From the NCBI GenBank assembly GCA_035235625.1, contig CP141143.1, forward strand, positions 43,261,178 to 43,325,177: a stretch of DNA of 64,000 nt, read 5' to 3'. Source of the DNA: Saururus chinensis. Taxonomy: Eukaryota > Streptophyta > Magnoliopsida > Piperales > Saururaceae. Positions 22,164-36,151 of the stretch are shown one piece after another. The first letter of the stretch is position 1; each line of letters starts with the position of its first letter. The notes beneath the pieces are model-generated. The model was given only the letters and a program-made list of their open reading frames with translations. It was not told the DNA's origin and made no database searches. The translations under genes and the position numbers were made by a program.

Positions 22164-22497
22164 TGTTGTGAACGTCCTAGGGGCTGCCATTGCGGCCATG
22201 TGCTAGGGTAATTAGGTAATTATGTAATAAGGGCATTTAAGTAATTAGGTTAATTAGAGTATTAGTGAGTTCTTTTAATTATGTTATTGGGCCTTAGGTG
22301 CCTGTTAGTGAGCCCATTATAATTATCTATTTAAATGTAAGGGCTACACCCTAAGTGGATTGTGGAATGAATAAATTATTGTCTCTAATCCTCTCCTCTC
22401 CTTCCCTGTTCTCCCCCCTGTTTGGCGGCCATGCCGTTCCCTCTCCCCTTTCTTGGCTTTCCTGCACCTCTCCCTTCCCCTACCTCAGCTGCCTGCA
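22164..22497 (+). mobile_element. LTR (probable 3' LTR) of the gene-capturing element
   Basis: Starts TGTTGTGAACGTCC and ends CAGCTGCCTGCA, 334 bp. It contains a TATTTAAA box near 22329 and a C/T-rich 3' part. The start resembles, but is not the same as, the Reina-like LTR (TGTTGTGCACG) at 35825. Satellite follows within a few bases. Confidence 0.6.
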
Positions 22498-24862
22498 TAG
22501 ATTGTAATTTTTTTTCATTTAATGTTTAAAGATCTTCCCATTCATTTGTTACGTTCATAATAACAAATCAAATAGACAAAGTGATACCACAATTAGACCA
22601 TCCTTTCTTAACTTCTATGATTTCATTCGTTTAACAAGATTTAGAAAAAAATACTAAAGCTCATCACGAACGTGTATTGAATTGTTTAAAATAAATACAT
22701 ACTCATTTAATATGTTCGTAAGAATAAACCAAACACACTAAATGAAGAACATATCGGACAACTTTTTGTCGAGTTATATCCTTTTCATCAATTAAAACTG
22801 ATATTCGTTAAGAATGTGTAGAAAGAGTTATATCGTTCAAAATTTGCAAAGACCTCCCATTCATTTGTTACGTTTGTAATAACGAATTAAATAGACAAAG
22901 TAATTGCTCAATTTGGTTGTTCTTCCTTGACTTATATGAGTTTATTTACTTAGTTAGATTTAGAGCAAAGTTCGTCAAAAATCTATATTTAATTTTTTTA
23001 CATAAATACACAATCTTTTGCTATGTTCGTAAGAATGAATTAAACACACCTTTTAATTGATTAAAACTAATGTTCATTAAGAAAGTGCACAAATTGTTAT
23101 ATTGTTTAAAATTAAAAGAGATCTCTCATTTATTTGTTATGTTCGTATTAATGAATCAAATGGATAAAGTGCTACCATAATTTGACCATTCTTCCTTAAC
23201 TTATATGATTTAGTTCGCTTAACTTGATTTAGAACAAAGCACCAATGCTCGTCATGAATGTGTATTTAATTATTTTAAATTAATACATACTCATTTGCTA
23301 TGTTCGTAAGAATAAATCAAAAGTAATAAACGACAAACCAATCAAACAAATTTTAACCAAGTTATATCCTTTTAATCAATCAAAATGGAAGTAAGTAATG
23401 AATGTACACAAATTGTTTTATCGTTTAAAGTTTAAAGAGACATCCTATTCATTTCTTATTTCATAATAACAAATTAAATAGCCAAAGTGATACCACAATT
23501 TGACCATTCTTTCTTAACTTATATAATTTCATTTGCTTAACTAGATTGAGAATGAAGCACCAAAACTTATCACAAAAGTGTATTTAATTGCTAAGTTTGA
23601 AGGAATCAATCAAATGCACTAAATGATGAATGAATCAGACCACTTTTAGTCAAGTTACATCCTTTTAGAATATTAAAACCGAAGTTTGTTAAGAATGTGA
23701 AAAAACCGTTATATCGTTTAAAGTTTAATAGTCCTCCCATTCATTTGTCATGTTTGTAATAATGAAACAAATTGATAAAGTGGTATGACAATTTGGTCAT
23801 TATTCCTTAACTTATATGATTTTATTTGCTTAACTAGTTTTAGAACTGAGAACCAAAGATCAACACGAATATGTATTTAGTTATTTTTAATAAATACATA
23901 TTCATTTACTATGTTGGTACAAATGAATCAAATGCAGTAGATGATGAACCAAACAGAGAACTTTTGGTCAAGTTATATCCTTTTAATAAATTAAAACTGA
24001 AGTTTGTTCGAAATGTGTACAAATAATTATATCGTTTAAGAGACCTCCCATACATTTGTTACGTTCGTAATATGGAATCAAATGGACAAAGTAGTAGTTC
24101 AATTTGACGGTTCTTCCTTAACTTTTATGATTTCATTGGCTTAATATGATTTAGAACAAAGCACCAAAGCCTGTCACGAATGTGTATTTAATTATTTTAA
24201 ATAAATGCATAATTGTTTACAATGTTCTCCAGAAGGAATCAAAAAGACAAAATGATGAACCAATTAGACAACTTTTGGTCAAGTTCTATCCTTTCAATCG
24301 ATCAAAACCGAATGTGCACATATTGTAATATCATTTAAAGTTAAAAAAATCTCCCAACCATTTTTTACGTTCATAATAAAGAATTAAATGGGCAAAGTAA
24401 TACCACAATTTGACAGTTCTTCATTAACTTATATAATTTCATTCGCTTGACTAGATTTAGAACAAAACACCAAAGCTCGTCACGAATGTGTATTTAATTG
24501 TATTAAATAAATGCGCACTCATTTGATATGTTCATAAGAATGATTTAAACACACAAATTGACGAGCCAATCAGACCAATTTTTTTCAAGTTATATCCTTT
24601 TAATCGATTTAAACAAAAGTTCGTTACGAATGTTCCCAATTTGTTAAATCGTTTAAAATTTAAATAGCGCTCTCATTCATTTGTTATGTTCATAATAACG
24701 AATCAAATGGACAAAGACATACATAATTTGCCTGTTCGACATTAACTTACATGATTTCATTCGCTTAACTAGATTTAGAACAAAGCTCCAAAGCTCATCA
24801 TGAATGTGTATTAAATTGTTTTAAATATATACATACTCATTTGCTGAGTTTGTAAAAATGAT
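22498..24862 (+). repeat. Satellite block D, forward, about 7 monomers
   Basis: Typical monomer landmarks repeat from CATTTAATGTTTAAAGATC to CATTTGCTGAGTTTGTAAAA. Near 23040 a monomer has lost the segment between CACACACC and TTTTAATTGATTAAAAC. The block ends at an inversion junction at about 24862. Confidence 0.9.
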
Positions 24863-27800
24863 TATTTAAAACAACTAAATGCACATTCATGATGAGCTTT
24901 GGTACTTTGTTCTAAATCTAATTAAGCAAATGAAATCATATAAGTTAAGGAAGAATGGTCAAATTGTGCTATTGCTTTATCCATATAATTCGTTATTATG
25001 AATGCAAAAAATGAATGAGAGGTGTCCTTAACCTTAAAACGATATAATGATCTGTGCACTTTCTTAACGAACTTCGGTTTTAATCGATTAAAAGGGTATA
25101 ATTAACCGAAATGAGTACTATGTAATTAAAAGTATTTAAATACATAACTTCGGTTTAGCGGGTTTGATTCATTCTTACAAACATAGCAAATGAGTACTAT
25201 GTAAATAAAAGTATTTAAATACATATTCGTGACGAGCTTTGGTATTTTTCTCTAAATCTTATTGAGAGAATGGAAACATTAAGTTAAGGAAGAATGGTCA
25301 AATTGTGCTATCGCTTTGTCCATTTGATTCATTATTTTGAACGTAAGAAATGAACAAGAGGACTCTTTATCCTTTTAACGATATAACGATTTGTGCATTT
25401 TCTTAACGAACTTCAGTTTTAATCGATTAACATGATATAATTTCACCAAAAGTGGTCCGATTGGTTCATCATTTAGTGCATTTGATTTATTGTTATAAAT
25501 ATTGCATATGAGTACGTACATATTTAAAACAATTATATACACATATGTGATGAGCTTTGGTACTTTGTTCTAAATCTAGTTAAGAAAATTAAATCATTTA
25601 AGTTAAGGAAGAACGGTCAAATTGTGATATTAGTTTGTCCATTTAATTTATGATTACGACAGTAACAAATGAATGAGAGGTCTGATTGGTTCATCGTTTA
25701 GTGCATTTGATTATTTCTTATGAACTAAGTGAATGAAAACATATATGTTGAGGAAAAATGGTTGTGCTATCACTTGGTCCATTCGATTCGTGATTAAGAA
25801 CATAATAAATTTATAGGAAGTCTCTTCAACCTCTAAACTATATAACGATTTGAGCTCATTCTTAACGAACTTCAGTCTTAATTGATTAAAGGGATATACC
25901 TTAACCAAAAGTGGTCCGATTGGTTTTTCATTTACAAACTTAACAAAAGAATGTGTATTTACTTAAAACAATTAAACACACATTCGTGATGAGCTTTGGT
26001 ACTTTGCTCTTAATCTAGTTAAGCGAATTAAATCATATAAGTAAGGAAGAACAGTCAAATTGTACAATCACTTTTTCCATTTGATGGATTATTATGAATA
26101 CAACAAAAGAATGGGACATCGGTTTAACCTTTAAATGATATAGTGATTTATGCACATTCTTAACTAACTTCGGTTTTAATTGATTAAAAGGATATAATTT
26201 AACAAAAATTGGTCTGATTGGCTCATAGTTTAAAACATTTGATTCATTCTTACTAACTTAACAAATGAGTATCTATTTATTTAAAACAATTAAATACACA
26301 TTAGTGACGAGCTTTAGTGCTTTGTTCTAAATCTAGTTAAGCAAATGAAGTAATATAAGTTAAAGAATAACGGTCAAATTGTGGCATCGCTTAGTTGTCC
26401 ATTTGATTCATTATTACGAAGGTGACAAATAAATGGGAGGTCACTTTACCCATTAAATGATATAACAATTTGTGCACATTCTTAATGAACTAAGGTTTTA
26501 GTCGATTAAAAGGATATAATTTGACCAAAAGTTGTCTGATTAGTTCATCGTATAGTGCATTTGATTATTTTTTATGAACATAGCAAATGACAACGTATTT
26601 ATTTTAAATAATTAAATACACATTTGTAACGATCTTAGGTGCTTTGTTCTTAAGCAAGTTAAGCATATAAAATCACGTACGTTAAGGAAGAACGGTCAAA
26701 TTGTAGTATGACTTTGTCCATTTGGTTCGTTATTATAAACATAAAAAATTAATGGGAGATCTCTTTAACATGTAAATGATATAACAATTTGTGCACTTTC
26801 TTAACGAACTTCAGTTTTAATCGATTAAAAGGAAATAACTTGACCAAAAGTGGTCCGATTGGTTTGTTTCTTAGTGCATTTGATTCATTCTTAAAAACAT
26901 AGCAAATGAGTACGTATTTATTTAGAAAGTTCAATACACATTTGTGGTGACCATTGGTACTTTCTTCTAAATCTAAATAAGAAAATGAAACCATATAAGT
27001 TTAGGTAAAATTGTCAAATTGTACTATCACTTTGTTCATTGAATTTGTTATTACGAACATAACAAATTTATAGAAGGTCACTTCAACCATTAAATGATAT
27101 AATGATTTGTGCACTTTCTTAATGAACTTTGCTTTTAATCGATTAAAAGGCTATAACTTGACCAAAAGGTGTCTGATTGGTTCGTCATTTAGGGCGTTTG
27201 ATTCATTTTTAGAAACAGAGCTAATGAGTACATTTTAATTTAAAATAATTAAATAGACATTTATGACTAGCTTTGGTACTCTGATCTAAATCTAATTCAT
27301 TTAAGTGAAGGAAGAATGGTTAAATTGTACTATCACATTGTCCAATTGATCCGTTATTACAAACTCAAGAAATAAATAAGAGGTCTCTTTACCCTTTATA
27401 CGATATCACGATTTGTGCACTTTCTTCACAAACTTTGGTTTTAATTGATTAAAATGATATAACTAGACCAAAAGTGGTCCAATTGGTTCACTGTTTACAG
27501 TGCTTGATTCAATCTTATGAACTTAGAAAATGTGTACATATTTATTTAAAATAATTAAATACACATTGATGACGAGCTTTGGCACTTTGCTACAAATCTA
27601 GTTAAGTAAATTAAATCATGTTCATTAAAATGACTAAATACAAATTCGTGACGAGCTTGAGTGCTTTGTTCTAAAACTAGTTAAGCGAATGGAATCTTAT
27701 AAGTTATAGAAGAACGGTCAAATTTTGGTATCACTTTGTTTATTTAATTTGTAATCATGAACATAACAAATGATAGGGAGGTCTCTTTAAACTTTAAACT

Positions 27801-30800
27801 ATATAATGATTTATACACATTCTTAACAATCATCAGTTTTAATCGATTAAAAGGAAATAATTAGACCAAAAGTGGTCTAATTGGTTCATCGTTTAAGTAC
27901 ATTTGATTCATTTTTATGAACTTAGTAAATAAGTATCTATTTCTTTAAAACAACTAAATATACAATCAGACGAGCTTTTGTACTTTGTTCTATAACAAAT
28001 TAAATGATTGAAATTACATAATTTAAGGAAGAATTGTCAAATTGTAGTCTCACTTTCTCCATTTAATTCATAATTACGATCATAACAAACTATTTGGATG
28101 TCTCTTTAAACTTTAAATGGTATAATGATTTGTGGATATTCTTAACGAACTTCGGTTTTAATTGATTAAAAGGATATAACTAGACTAAAAGTGGTCCAAT
28201 TTGTTCGTCAATTTTTGCATTTTATTTATTCACACAAACTTAGTGAATTAGTACATTCGAGACGATCCTAGGTGCTTTAGTCTAAAACTAGTTAAGGGAA
28301 TGAAATCACATAAGTTATAGAAGAATGGTCAAAGTTTAGTATCTCTTTGTATATTTAATTTGTAATCATGAACATAACAAATAATAAGGAGGTCTCTCTT
28401 TAAACTTCAAAAGATATAATGATTTATGCAAATTCTTAATGAACGTTGGTTTTAATCGATTAAAAGGATATATTTAGACCAAAAGTGGTCTCATCGGTTC
28501 GTCGTTTAGTGCGTTCGACTCTTTCTAACAAAAATAGTAAATGGGTACGTATTTATATAAAATAACTAAATATAAATTCATGACTAGCATGGGTGCTTTG
28601 TTCTAAAGCTAGTTAAGTAAATGAAATCACAAAAGCTAAGGAAGAACGGTCAAATTCTGGTATCACTTTCTCTATTTAATTCATAATTATGAATGTAGCA
28701 AATAATTGGGAAGTCTTTTTAAACTTTAAATGGTATAATGATTTGTGCACATTCTTAACGAACATCGGTTTTAATCGATTAAAAGGATATAACTAGAAAA
28801 AAAAGTGGTCCGATTGGTTAATCATTTAGTGTGTTTCATTCATTTCTACAAACTTAGTAAATGAGTAAGTATTTCTTTAAAACAACTAAACATACATTAG
28901 CGACAAGCTTAGGTGCTTTGTTCAAATACTAGTTAAGTGAATTAAATTACATAAGTTCAAGAAGAATGGTTAAATTGTGGTATCACTTTCTCTATTTCAT
29001 TCATAAGAATTAACACAAACAAATGATTCAAAGGCCTTTTTAAACTTTAAACAATATATTGATTTGTACAAATTCTTAACGAACTTTGCTTTTAATCAAT
29101 TAAAACGATATAACTAAACTAAAAATGGTCCAATTGGTTCATAATTTAATATGTTTAGTTCATGCTTACAAACATAATAAACGAGCACGTATTTCTTTAA
29201 AACAACTAAATATACGTTTGTGCAAGCTTGGGTGCTTTGTTCTAAAATAAGTTAAGCAAATGAAATCACATAAGTTAAGGAAGAACGGTCAAATTTTTGT
29301 ATCACTTTCTCCATTTAATTCGTAATTATGAATGTAACAAATAATTGAGATATCTCTTTAAACTTTAAATGATATAATGATTTATTCACATTCTTAACAA
29401 ACTTTTGTTTTAATTAATTAAAAGGAAATAACTAGACGAAAAGATGTCCAATTAGTTCTTCGTGTAGTGCATTTGATTAATTCTTACGAACTTAGTAAAT
29501 GAGTACGTATCTTTAAAACAATACATTTGTGACGAGCTTGGGTGCTTTATTATAAAACTAATTAAGCAAATGAAATCACATTAGTAAAGGAAGAACGGTC
29601 AAATTGTGGTATAACTTTCTCCATTTGAATCGTGATTACAAACGTAATAAATGATTCAGAGGACTTTTTAAACTTAAAATGATTTAACGATTTGTGCACA
29701 TTATTAATGAACTTCGGTTTTAATCGATTAAAATGATATAACAAGACGAAAAGTGGTCTGATCAGTATGTGGTTTAGTGCGTTAATTCATACTTACAAAC
29801 TTAGTAAATGAGTATGAATTTTTTTAAAAGAACAAAATATACATTCAGGACAAGCTTTGGTGCTTTGTTTTATAACTAGTTAAGCGAATGAAATTACATA
29901 ATTGAAGGAAGAACAATCAAATTTTGGTATCACTTTCTCTATTTAATTTATAATTATGAACATAATAAATGATTGGGAGGTCTTTTCAAATATTAAATGA
30001 TATAATGATTTGTTCACATTCTTAAGGAACTTCGGTTTTATTCGATTAAAAGGATATAACTCAAAAAAAATGGTCTGATTGGTTCGTTATTTAGTGTGTT
30101 TGATTCATTCTTATGAATTTAGTAAATTAGTACGTATTTCTTTAAAACAACTAAATATACATTCGTGACGAGCTTGGGTGCTTTGTTCTAAAACTAGTTA
30201 AGCGAATAAAATCACTTAAGGAAGAATGGTCAAATTGTTGTATCACTCTCTCTATTTGATTCGTAATAACGAATGTAACAAACGATTGGGAGGCATCTTT
30301 AAAACTTTAAACAATATAAGGATTTGTGCACATCCTTAACGAACTTCAGTTTTAATCGATTAAAAGGATATAACTTAACCAAAAGTTGTCCAATTTGTTC
30401 ATCATTTAGTGCATTTGAATCATTCTTACGAACTTAGTAAATCAGTACGTATTTATTTAAAACAACTAAATATATATTTGTGACGAGCTTGGGTGCATTG
30501 TTCTAAAACTAGTTAAGCGATTCAAATCACATAATTTATGGATGAACGGTCAAATTGTGGTATCAGTTTCTCCATTTGATTTGTAATAATTAACATAACA
30601 AATGATTCAGAGTTGTCTTTAAGCTTAAAACTTTATAATAATTTGTTCAAATTATTAATAAACTTCGGTTTTAATCGATTAAAGAATATAATTGGACTAA
30701 ATGTGATCTGATTTGTTCATCATTTTGTGCCTTCAATTCATTCTCACAAACATAGTAAATTAGTACGTATTTCTTTAGAACAAATATTTACATTCGTAAA

Positions 30801-33800
30801 GAGCTTGGGTGCTTAGTTAAGCGAATGAAATCACATGAGTAAAGGAAGAATGGTCAAATTGTTGTATCACTTTCACTATTTAATTCTTAATTACGAACAT
30901 AAAAAATGATTCGGAGGTCTCTTTAAACTTTAAAAGATATAACGATTTGTGCACATTCTTAACGAACTTCAGTTTTAATCGATTAAATGGATATAACTAG
31001 ACTAAAAATGGTCCAATTTGTTGGTCATTTAGTACATTTAATTTATTCTTACGAACTTCGTAAATGTTTAATTATTTCTTTAAAACAACTAAATACACAT
31101 CCGTGATGAGTTTTGATGCTTTGTTCTAAAACTAGTTAAGCAAATGAAATCAAATAAGTTAAGGAAGAATAATCAAATTATGGTATCACTTTTTCGATTT
31201 GATTCGTAATTGCAAATGTAACAAATGATTCGGTGGTCTTTTTATACTTTAAACGATACAACAATTTTTGCACATTTTTAACGAACTTCAATTTTAATCG
31301 ATTAAAAGGATATAAGTAGACCAAAAGTGGTCCGATTTGTTTGTTGTTTTGTACATTTGATTCAATCTAATAAACTTAGAGTAAATAAGTATGTATATCT
31401 TTAAAACAAGTAAATATACATTTGTGACAAGCTTAGGTACTTTGTTCTAAAACTACTTAAGAAAATGAAATCACATAAATAATGGAAGAATGGTTATATT
31501 GTGGTATCACTTTCTCCATTTGATTTGTAATTATGAACGTAATAAATGATTTCGAGGCCTCTTTAAACTTTAAATGATATAACACATTCTTAATGATCTT
31601 CGGTTTTAATCGATTAGAAGGATATAAGTTGACCAAAAGTGGTCGGATTGGTTCGTTGTTTAGTGTGTTTGATTTATTCTTATGAACTTAGAAAATGAGT
31701 ATGTATTTCTTAAAAAAAATTAAATATACATTTGTAACGAGCTTGGGTGCTTTGTTCTAAAACTAGTTAAGTTAAAGAAATCATATAAGTTAAGGAAGAA
31801 CTATCAAATTGTGGTATTACTTTCTCTATTTCATTCGTAATAACGAATGGAACAAATTATTTGGAGGTTTCTTTAAACATAAAATATATAATGGTTTGTC
31901 CACATTCTTAATGAATTTTGGTTTTATTCGATTAAAAGGATATAACTAGACTACTAAAACTAGTTAAGTTAAAAAAATCATAAAAGTTAAGGAAGAACTG
32001 TCAAATTGTGGTATTACTTTCTCCATTTGATTTGTAGTAACGAACATGACAAATTATTTGGAGGTCTCTTTAAACATAAAAATTTATAATGGTTTGTCCA
32101 CATTCTTAATGAATTTCGGTTTTAATCGATTAAAAGGATATAACTAAACTAAAAGTTGTAAGATTCATTTGTCATTTTTTAGCATTTGATTTATTCTTAC
32201 AAACTTAGTAAATTAGTACATTCGTGACGAGCTTGGGTGTTTTGTTCTAAAACCTATCAAGCGAATGAAATCACATAAGTTATGGAAGAATGGTCAAGTT
32301 GTGGTATTGCTTTGTTTATTTAATGCGTAATCACAAACGTAACAAATGGTAGGGAGGTCTCTTTAAACTTTAAAGATATAACCATTTGTGCACATTCTTA
32401 ATGAACTTTGGTTTTAATCGATTGAAATGATATAACTAGACTAAAAGTGGATTGATTGGTTCATCACATAATAACGAATGTAACAAATGATTCAGAGAAC
32501 TTTTTAAACTTTAAAGGATATAACAATTTGGAAAAATTCATAACGAACTTGGGTTTTAATTAATTAAAATGACATGACTAGACCAAAAGTGGTTCGATTG
32601 GTTTGTTGTTTAGTGCATTGGATTCATTCTAACAAACTTAGTAAATGAGTACATATTTTTTTCAAACAACTAAATATACATTTGTGACGATCTTGGGTGG
32701 TTTGTTCTGAAACTAGTTAAGCGCATTAAATCACATGTTAAGGAGGAACGGTCTAATTGAAGTATCAATTTCTCCATTTGATTCATAATTACGAACATAA
32801 CAAATAAGTGGGAGGTCTCTTTAAACTTTAAAAGATATAATGATTTGTAAACATTCTTAACAAACTTCGGTTTTAATCGATTACAAGGATATAACTAGAC
32901 CAAAAAAGGTTGGATTTGTTCATTGTTTTGTGCATTTAATTCATTCTTATGAACCTAGTAAATTAGTACTTATTTCTTTAAAACAACTAAATATACATTC
33001 ATGATGAGCTCGGGTGCTTTGTTATAAAACTAGTTAAGCAAGTGAAATCATATAAGTTAAGGAAGAACAGTCAAATTATGGTATCACTTTTTCCATTTGA
33101 TTCGTAATTAAAAACACATAAACGATTGTGAGGTCTCTTTAAACTTTAAATAATATAATGATTTGTGCACATTCTTAACGAACATTGGTTTTAATCGATT
33201 AAAAGGATATAACTAAACCAAAAGTGGTATAATTCGTTCGTCGTTTAGTGCATTTAATTTAAAAGAACTAAATATACATTCGGGCCAAGCTTTGGTGCTT
33301 TGTTTTATAACTAATTAAGTGAATAAAATCACATAATTTAAGGAAGAACGGTTAAATTGTGGTATCACTTTCTCCATTTAATTTGTAATTACGAAAGTAA
33401 CAAATGATTAGGGGGTCTCTTTAAACTTTAAACGATATAATGATATGTACACATTCTTAATGAACTTCGGTTTCAATCGATTAAAAGGATATAACGAGAA
33501 AAAAGTGGTCCCTATTGTTCTCCATTTAGTGCATTTATTCATTGTGATGAACATAGTACTTGATTACATATTTCTTTAAAATAAATAATTATACATTCAT
33601 ATCGAGCTCATGTGCTTTATTCTAAAACTAGTAAATGAAGAACGGTTTAATTGTGATATTACTTTGTCCATTCATTTCGTAATTACGAACGTAACAAATT
33701 ATTCATAGGTCTTTTTAAACTTTAAACGATATAATGATTTGTATACATTCTTAATTAACATTGGTAGTAATCAATTTAAAGGATATAACTTGACCAAAAG

Positions 33801-35819
33801 TGGTCCAATTCGTTCGTCATTTTGTGCATTTCATTTATTCTTATGAACTTAGTAAATTAGTACTTATTTCTTTAAAGTAACTGAATATACATTCGTGACG
33901 AGCTTGGGTGCTTTGTTCTAAAAGTAGTTAAGCGAATGAAATCGCATAAGCCAGGAAGAACCGGTCAAATTGGGCTATTACTTTCACTATTTAATTCGTA
34001 ATTACAAACATAACAAATGATTAGGAGGTCTCTTTAAACTTTAAACGATATAACAATTTCTGCACATTCTTAACAAACTTCAGCTTTAATTGATTAAAAG
34101 AATATAACTAGACCAAACGTGGTTTGATTGGTTCATCGTTTAGTGCATTTGATTCATTCTTACGAACGTAGTAAATAAGTATGTATTTCTTTAAAGTAAC
34201 AAAATATACATTCGTGACGAGCTTGTGTGCTATATTCTAAAACTTGTTAAGCGAATAAAATCACATCAGTAATGGAAGAATGTTAAAATTGTGGTATCAC
34301 TTTCTCCATTTAATTTATAATTACGAACATAACAAAAGATTGGGAGGTCTCATTAAACTTTAAATGATATAACAATTTATGATAATTCTTAAAAAACTTT
34401 AGTTTTAATTGATTAAAAGGATATAACTAGACCAAAAGTGGTCCCAATAGTTTGTTGTTTAGTGCGTTTGATTCATTCTTACTAACTTAGTAAATGAGTA
34501 CGTATTTAATTAAAAACAACTAAACATACATTCGTGACAAACTTAGGTGCTTTGTTCTAAAACTAGTTAAGCGAAGGAAATCACATAGGTTAAAGAAGAA
34601 TGGTCATATTGTGTTATCACTTTCTCCATTTAATTTGTAATAACAAACGTAACAAATGGTTCAAATGTCCTTTTAAACTTTAAACGATATAACAATTTGT
34701 GCACATTTTTAACGAACTTTGGTTGTAATTAATTAAAAGGTTATAACGAGAACCAAAGTGGTCTAATTTGTTCATCATTTTGTATGTTTGATTCGTTCTT
34801 ACGAACTTAGTAAATTAGTAGTTATTTCTTTATAATAACTAAATATACATTCTTGACGAGCTTGGGTGCTTTATTTTATAACTAGTAATCACATGAGTAA
34901 ATGAAGAACAGTCAAATTGAGGTATCACTTTCTATATCAAATTTATAATTACGAACGTAACAAATAATTGAGAGGTCTCTTTAAACTTTAAATGATATAA
35001 CAATTTGTGCACATTCGTAACGAATTTCGATTTTAATCGATTAAAAGAATATAATAGACCAAAATTGGTCCAATTGGTTTGTTGAATAGTGCATTTGATT
35101 CATTCTTACAAACATAGTAAATGTGTATGTATTTCTTTAAAACAACTAAATTTACATTTGTAATGAGTTTGGGTGCTTTGTTTTAACACTAGTTAAGTGA
35201 AAGAAATCACATGGAAAGTATAATGGTCAAATTCTTGTACCAATTTTTCCATTCGATTCGTAATTATGAACGTAAAAAATGATAGGGTGGTCTCTTTAAA
35301 CTTTAAATGATATAACGATTTATGCACATTCTTAATGAACTTTGGTTTTAATCAACTAAAAGAATATAACTTGACAAAAATTGATCCAATTGGTTCGTAG
35401 TTTAGTGCATTTAATGTAATCTTATAAACTTAGTAAATGAGTACATAATTCTTTAAAATAACTCAATATACATTCGTGACATTTTTAAGTGTTTTGATCT
35501 AAATCTAGTTAAGCGAATGAAAACATATAAGGAAGAACCGTCAAATTGAGCTATCACTTTCTCCATTGGATTCATAATTTTGAACATAACTAATTAATGG
35601 GAGGTCTCTTTAAACTTTAAACGATATAACGATTTGTTCACATACTTAACATACTTTGGTTTTAATCAATGAAAAGCATATAACTAGACAAAAAGTGGTT
35701 CATTATTTAGTGTGTTTGATTCATTTTTATGAACTTAGAAAATGAGTATTTATTTCTTTAAAATAACTAAATATAGATTTGTGTCGAGCATGAGTGCTTT
35801 GTTCTAATACTAGTTAATC
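24863..35819 (-). repeat. Satellite block E, reversed, about 34 monomers
   Basis: All landmarks run in reverse complement: GACGAGCTT(T/G)GGTGCTTTG, CTAGTTAAGCGAATGAAATC, GGAAGAACGGTCAAATTG, ATTTGTGCACATTCTTAACG, TTTTAATCGATTAAAAGG. The spacing of GAGCTTGGGTGCTTTG is about 305-325 bp (29532, 29853, 30168, 30483). Local rearrangements: a repeated word GAGTACTATGTAA near 25113 and 25192, and a shortened duplicate monomer at about 31961-32160 copying 31752-31948. The block ends in the GAATG target duplication of the Reina-like element. Confidence 0.9.
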
Positions 35820-35824
35820 GAATG

Positions 35825-36121
35825 TGTTGTGCACGTTCACCTGGGCTCTCTTTTCACTTGTTGATAGTTTTTTGCTTGCATTAGACTACTCTCTTTATGG
35901 TAGGCTTCTGTAATAATTAGAATAGTTGGGACATTATATTAGGAAGTTGTAACAGGCCAGCTAGTGTCCCCGCAGATTAGTCCCCACTATGGGACGTCTT
36001 CCTCATTCCTTGTTTTGGTTATGCAATAGAAATCAGTCTTTCCCTCTTCCTTCTTACTTTCTTCTACCCTTCCTTGCGTGATTCGTGCGAGGTACTGAAT
36101 GTGCCTACAGTGGGCACAACA
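35825..36121 (+). repeat. 5' LTR of Reina-like element
   Basis: TGTTGTGCACGTTCACC to GGGCACAACA, 297 bp. Compared with the 3' LTR it lacks about 40 bp between GATTAGTC and GTCTTCC. Many small differences show an old insertion. Confidence 0.9.
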
Positions 36122-36134
36122 TTGGTATCAGACC
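36122..36134 (+). other. Primer-binding site, initiator Met tRNA type
   Basis: TTGGTATCAGACC directly follows the 5' LTR. It differs by one base from the TGGTATCAGAGC site common in plant gypsy and copia elements. Confidence 0.8.
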
Positions 36135-36151
36135 TGTCATGATCCCTAGCC

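Larger units (their letters stand above)
20353..22497 (+). mobile_element. 5'-truncated LTR element carrying captured host gene fragments
   Basis: A GC-rich block with abrupt borders to AT-rich satellite. It contains a minus-strand RPL19 start, a plus-strand TPLATE piece and a SECRET AGENT TPR piece, plus unidentified gene-like sequence. It then has a polypurine tract (CGAAGTGGGGTGGAA, 22149-22163) and a 334-bp LTR (TGTTGTGAACG...CCTGCA). No gag or pol and no 5' LTR are visible. The left and right satellite edges are not adjacent in the monomer; about 75 bp are lost, so insertion or later rearrangement deleted target sequence. It could instead be a Pack-type DNA element next to a separate LTR, but the PPT-LTR pair supports a retroelement. 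Confidence 0.65.
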
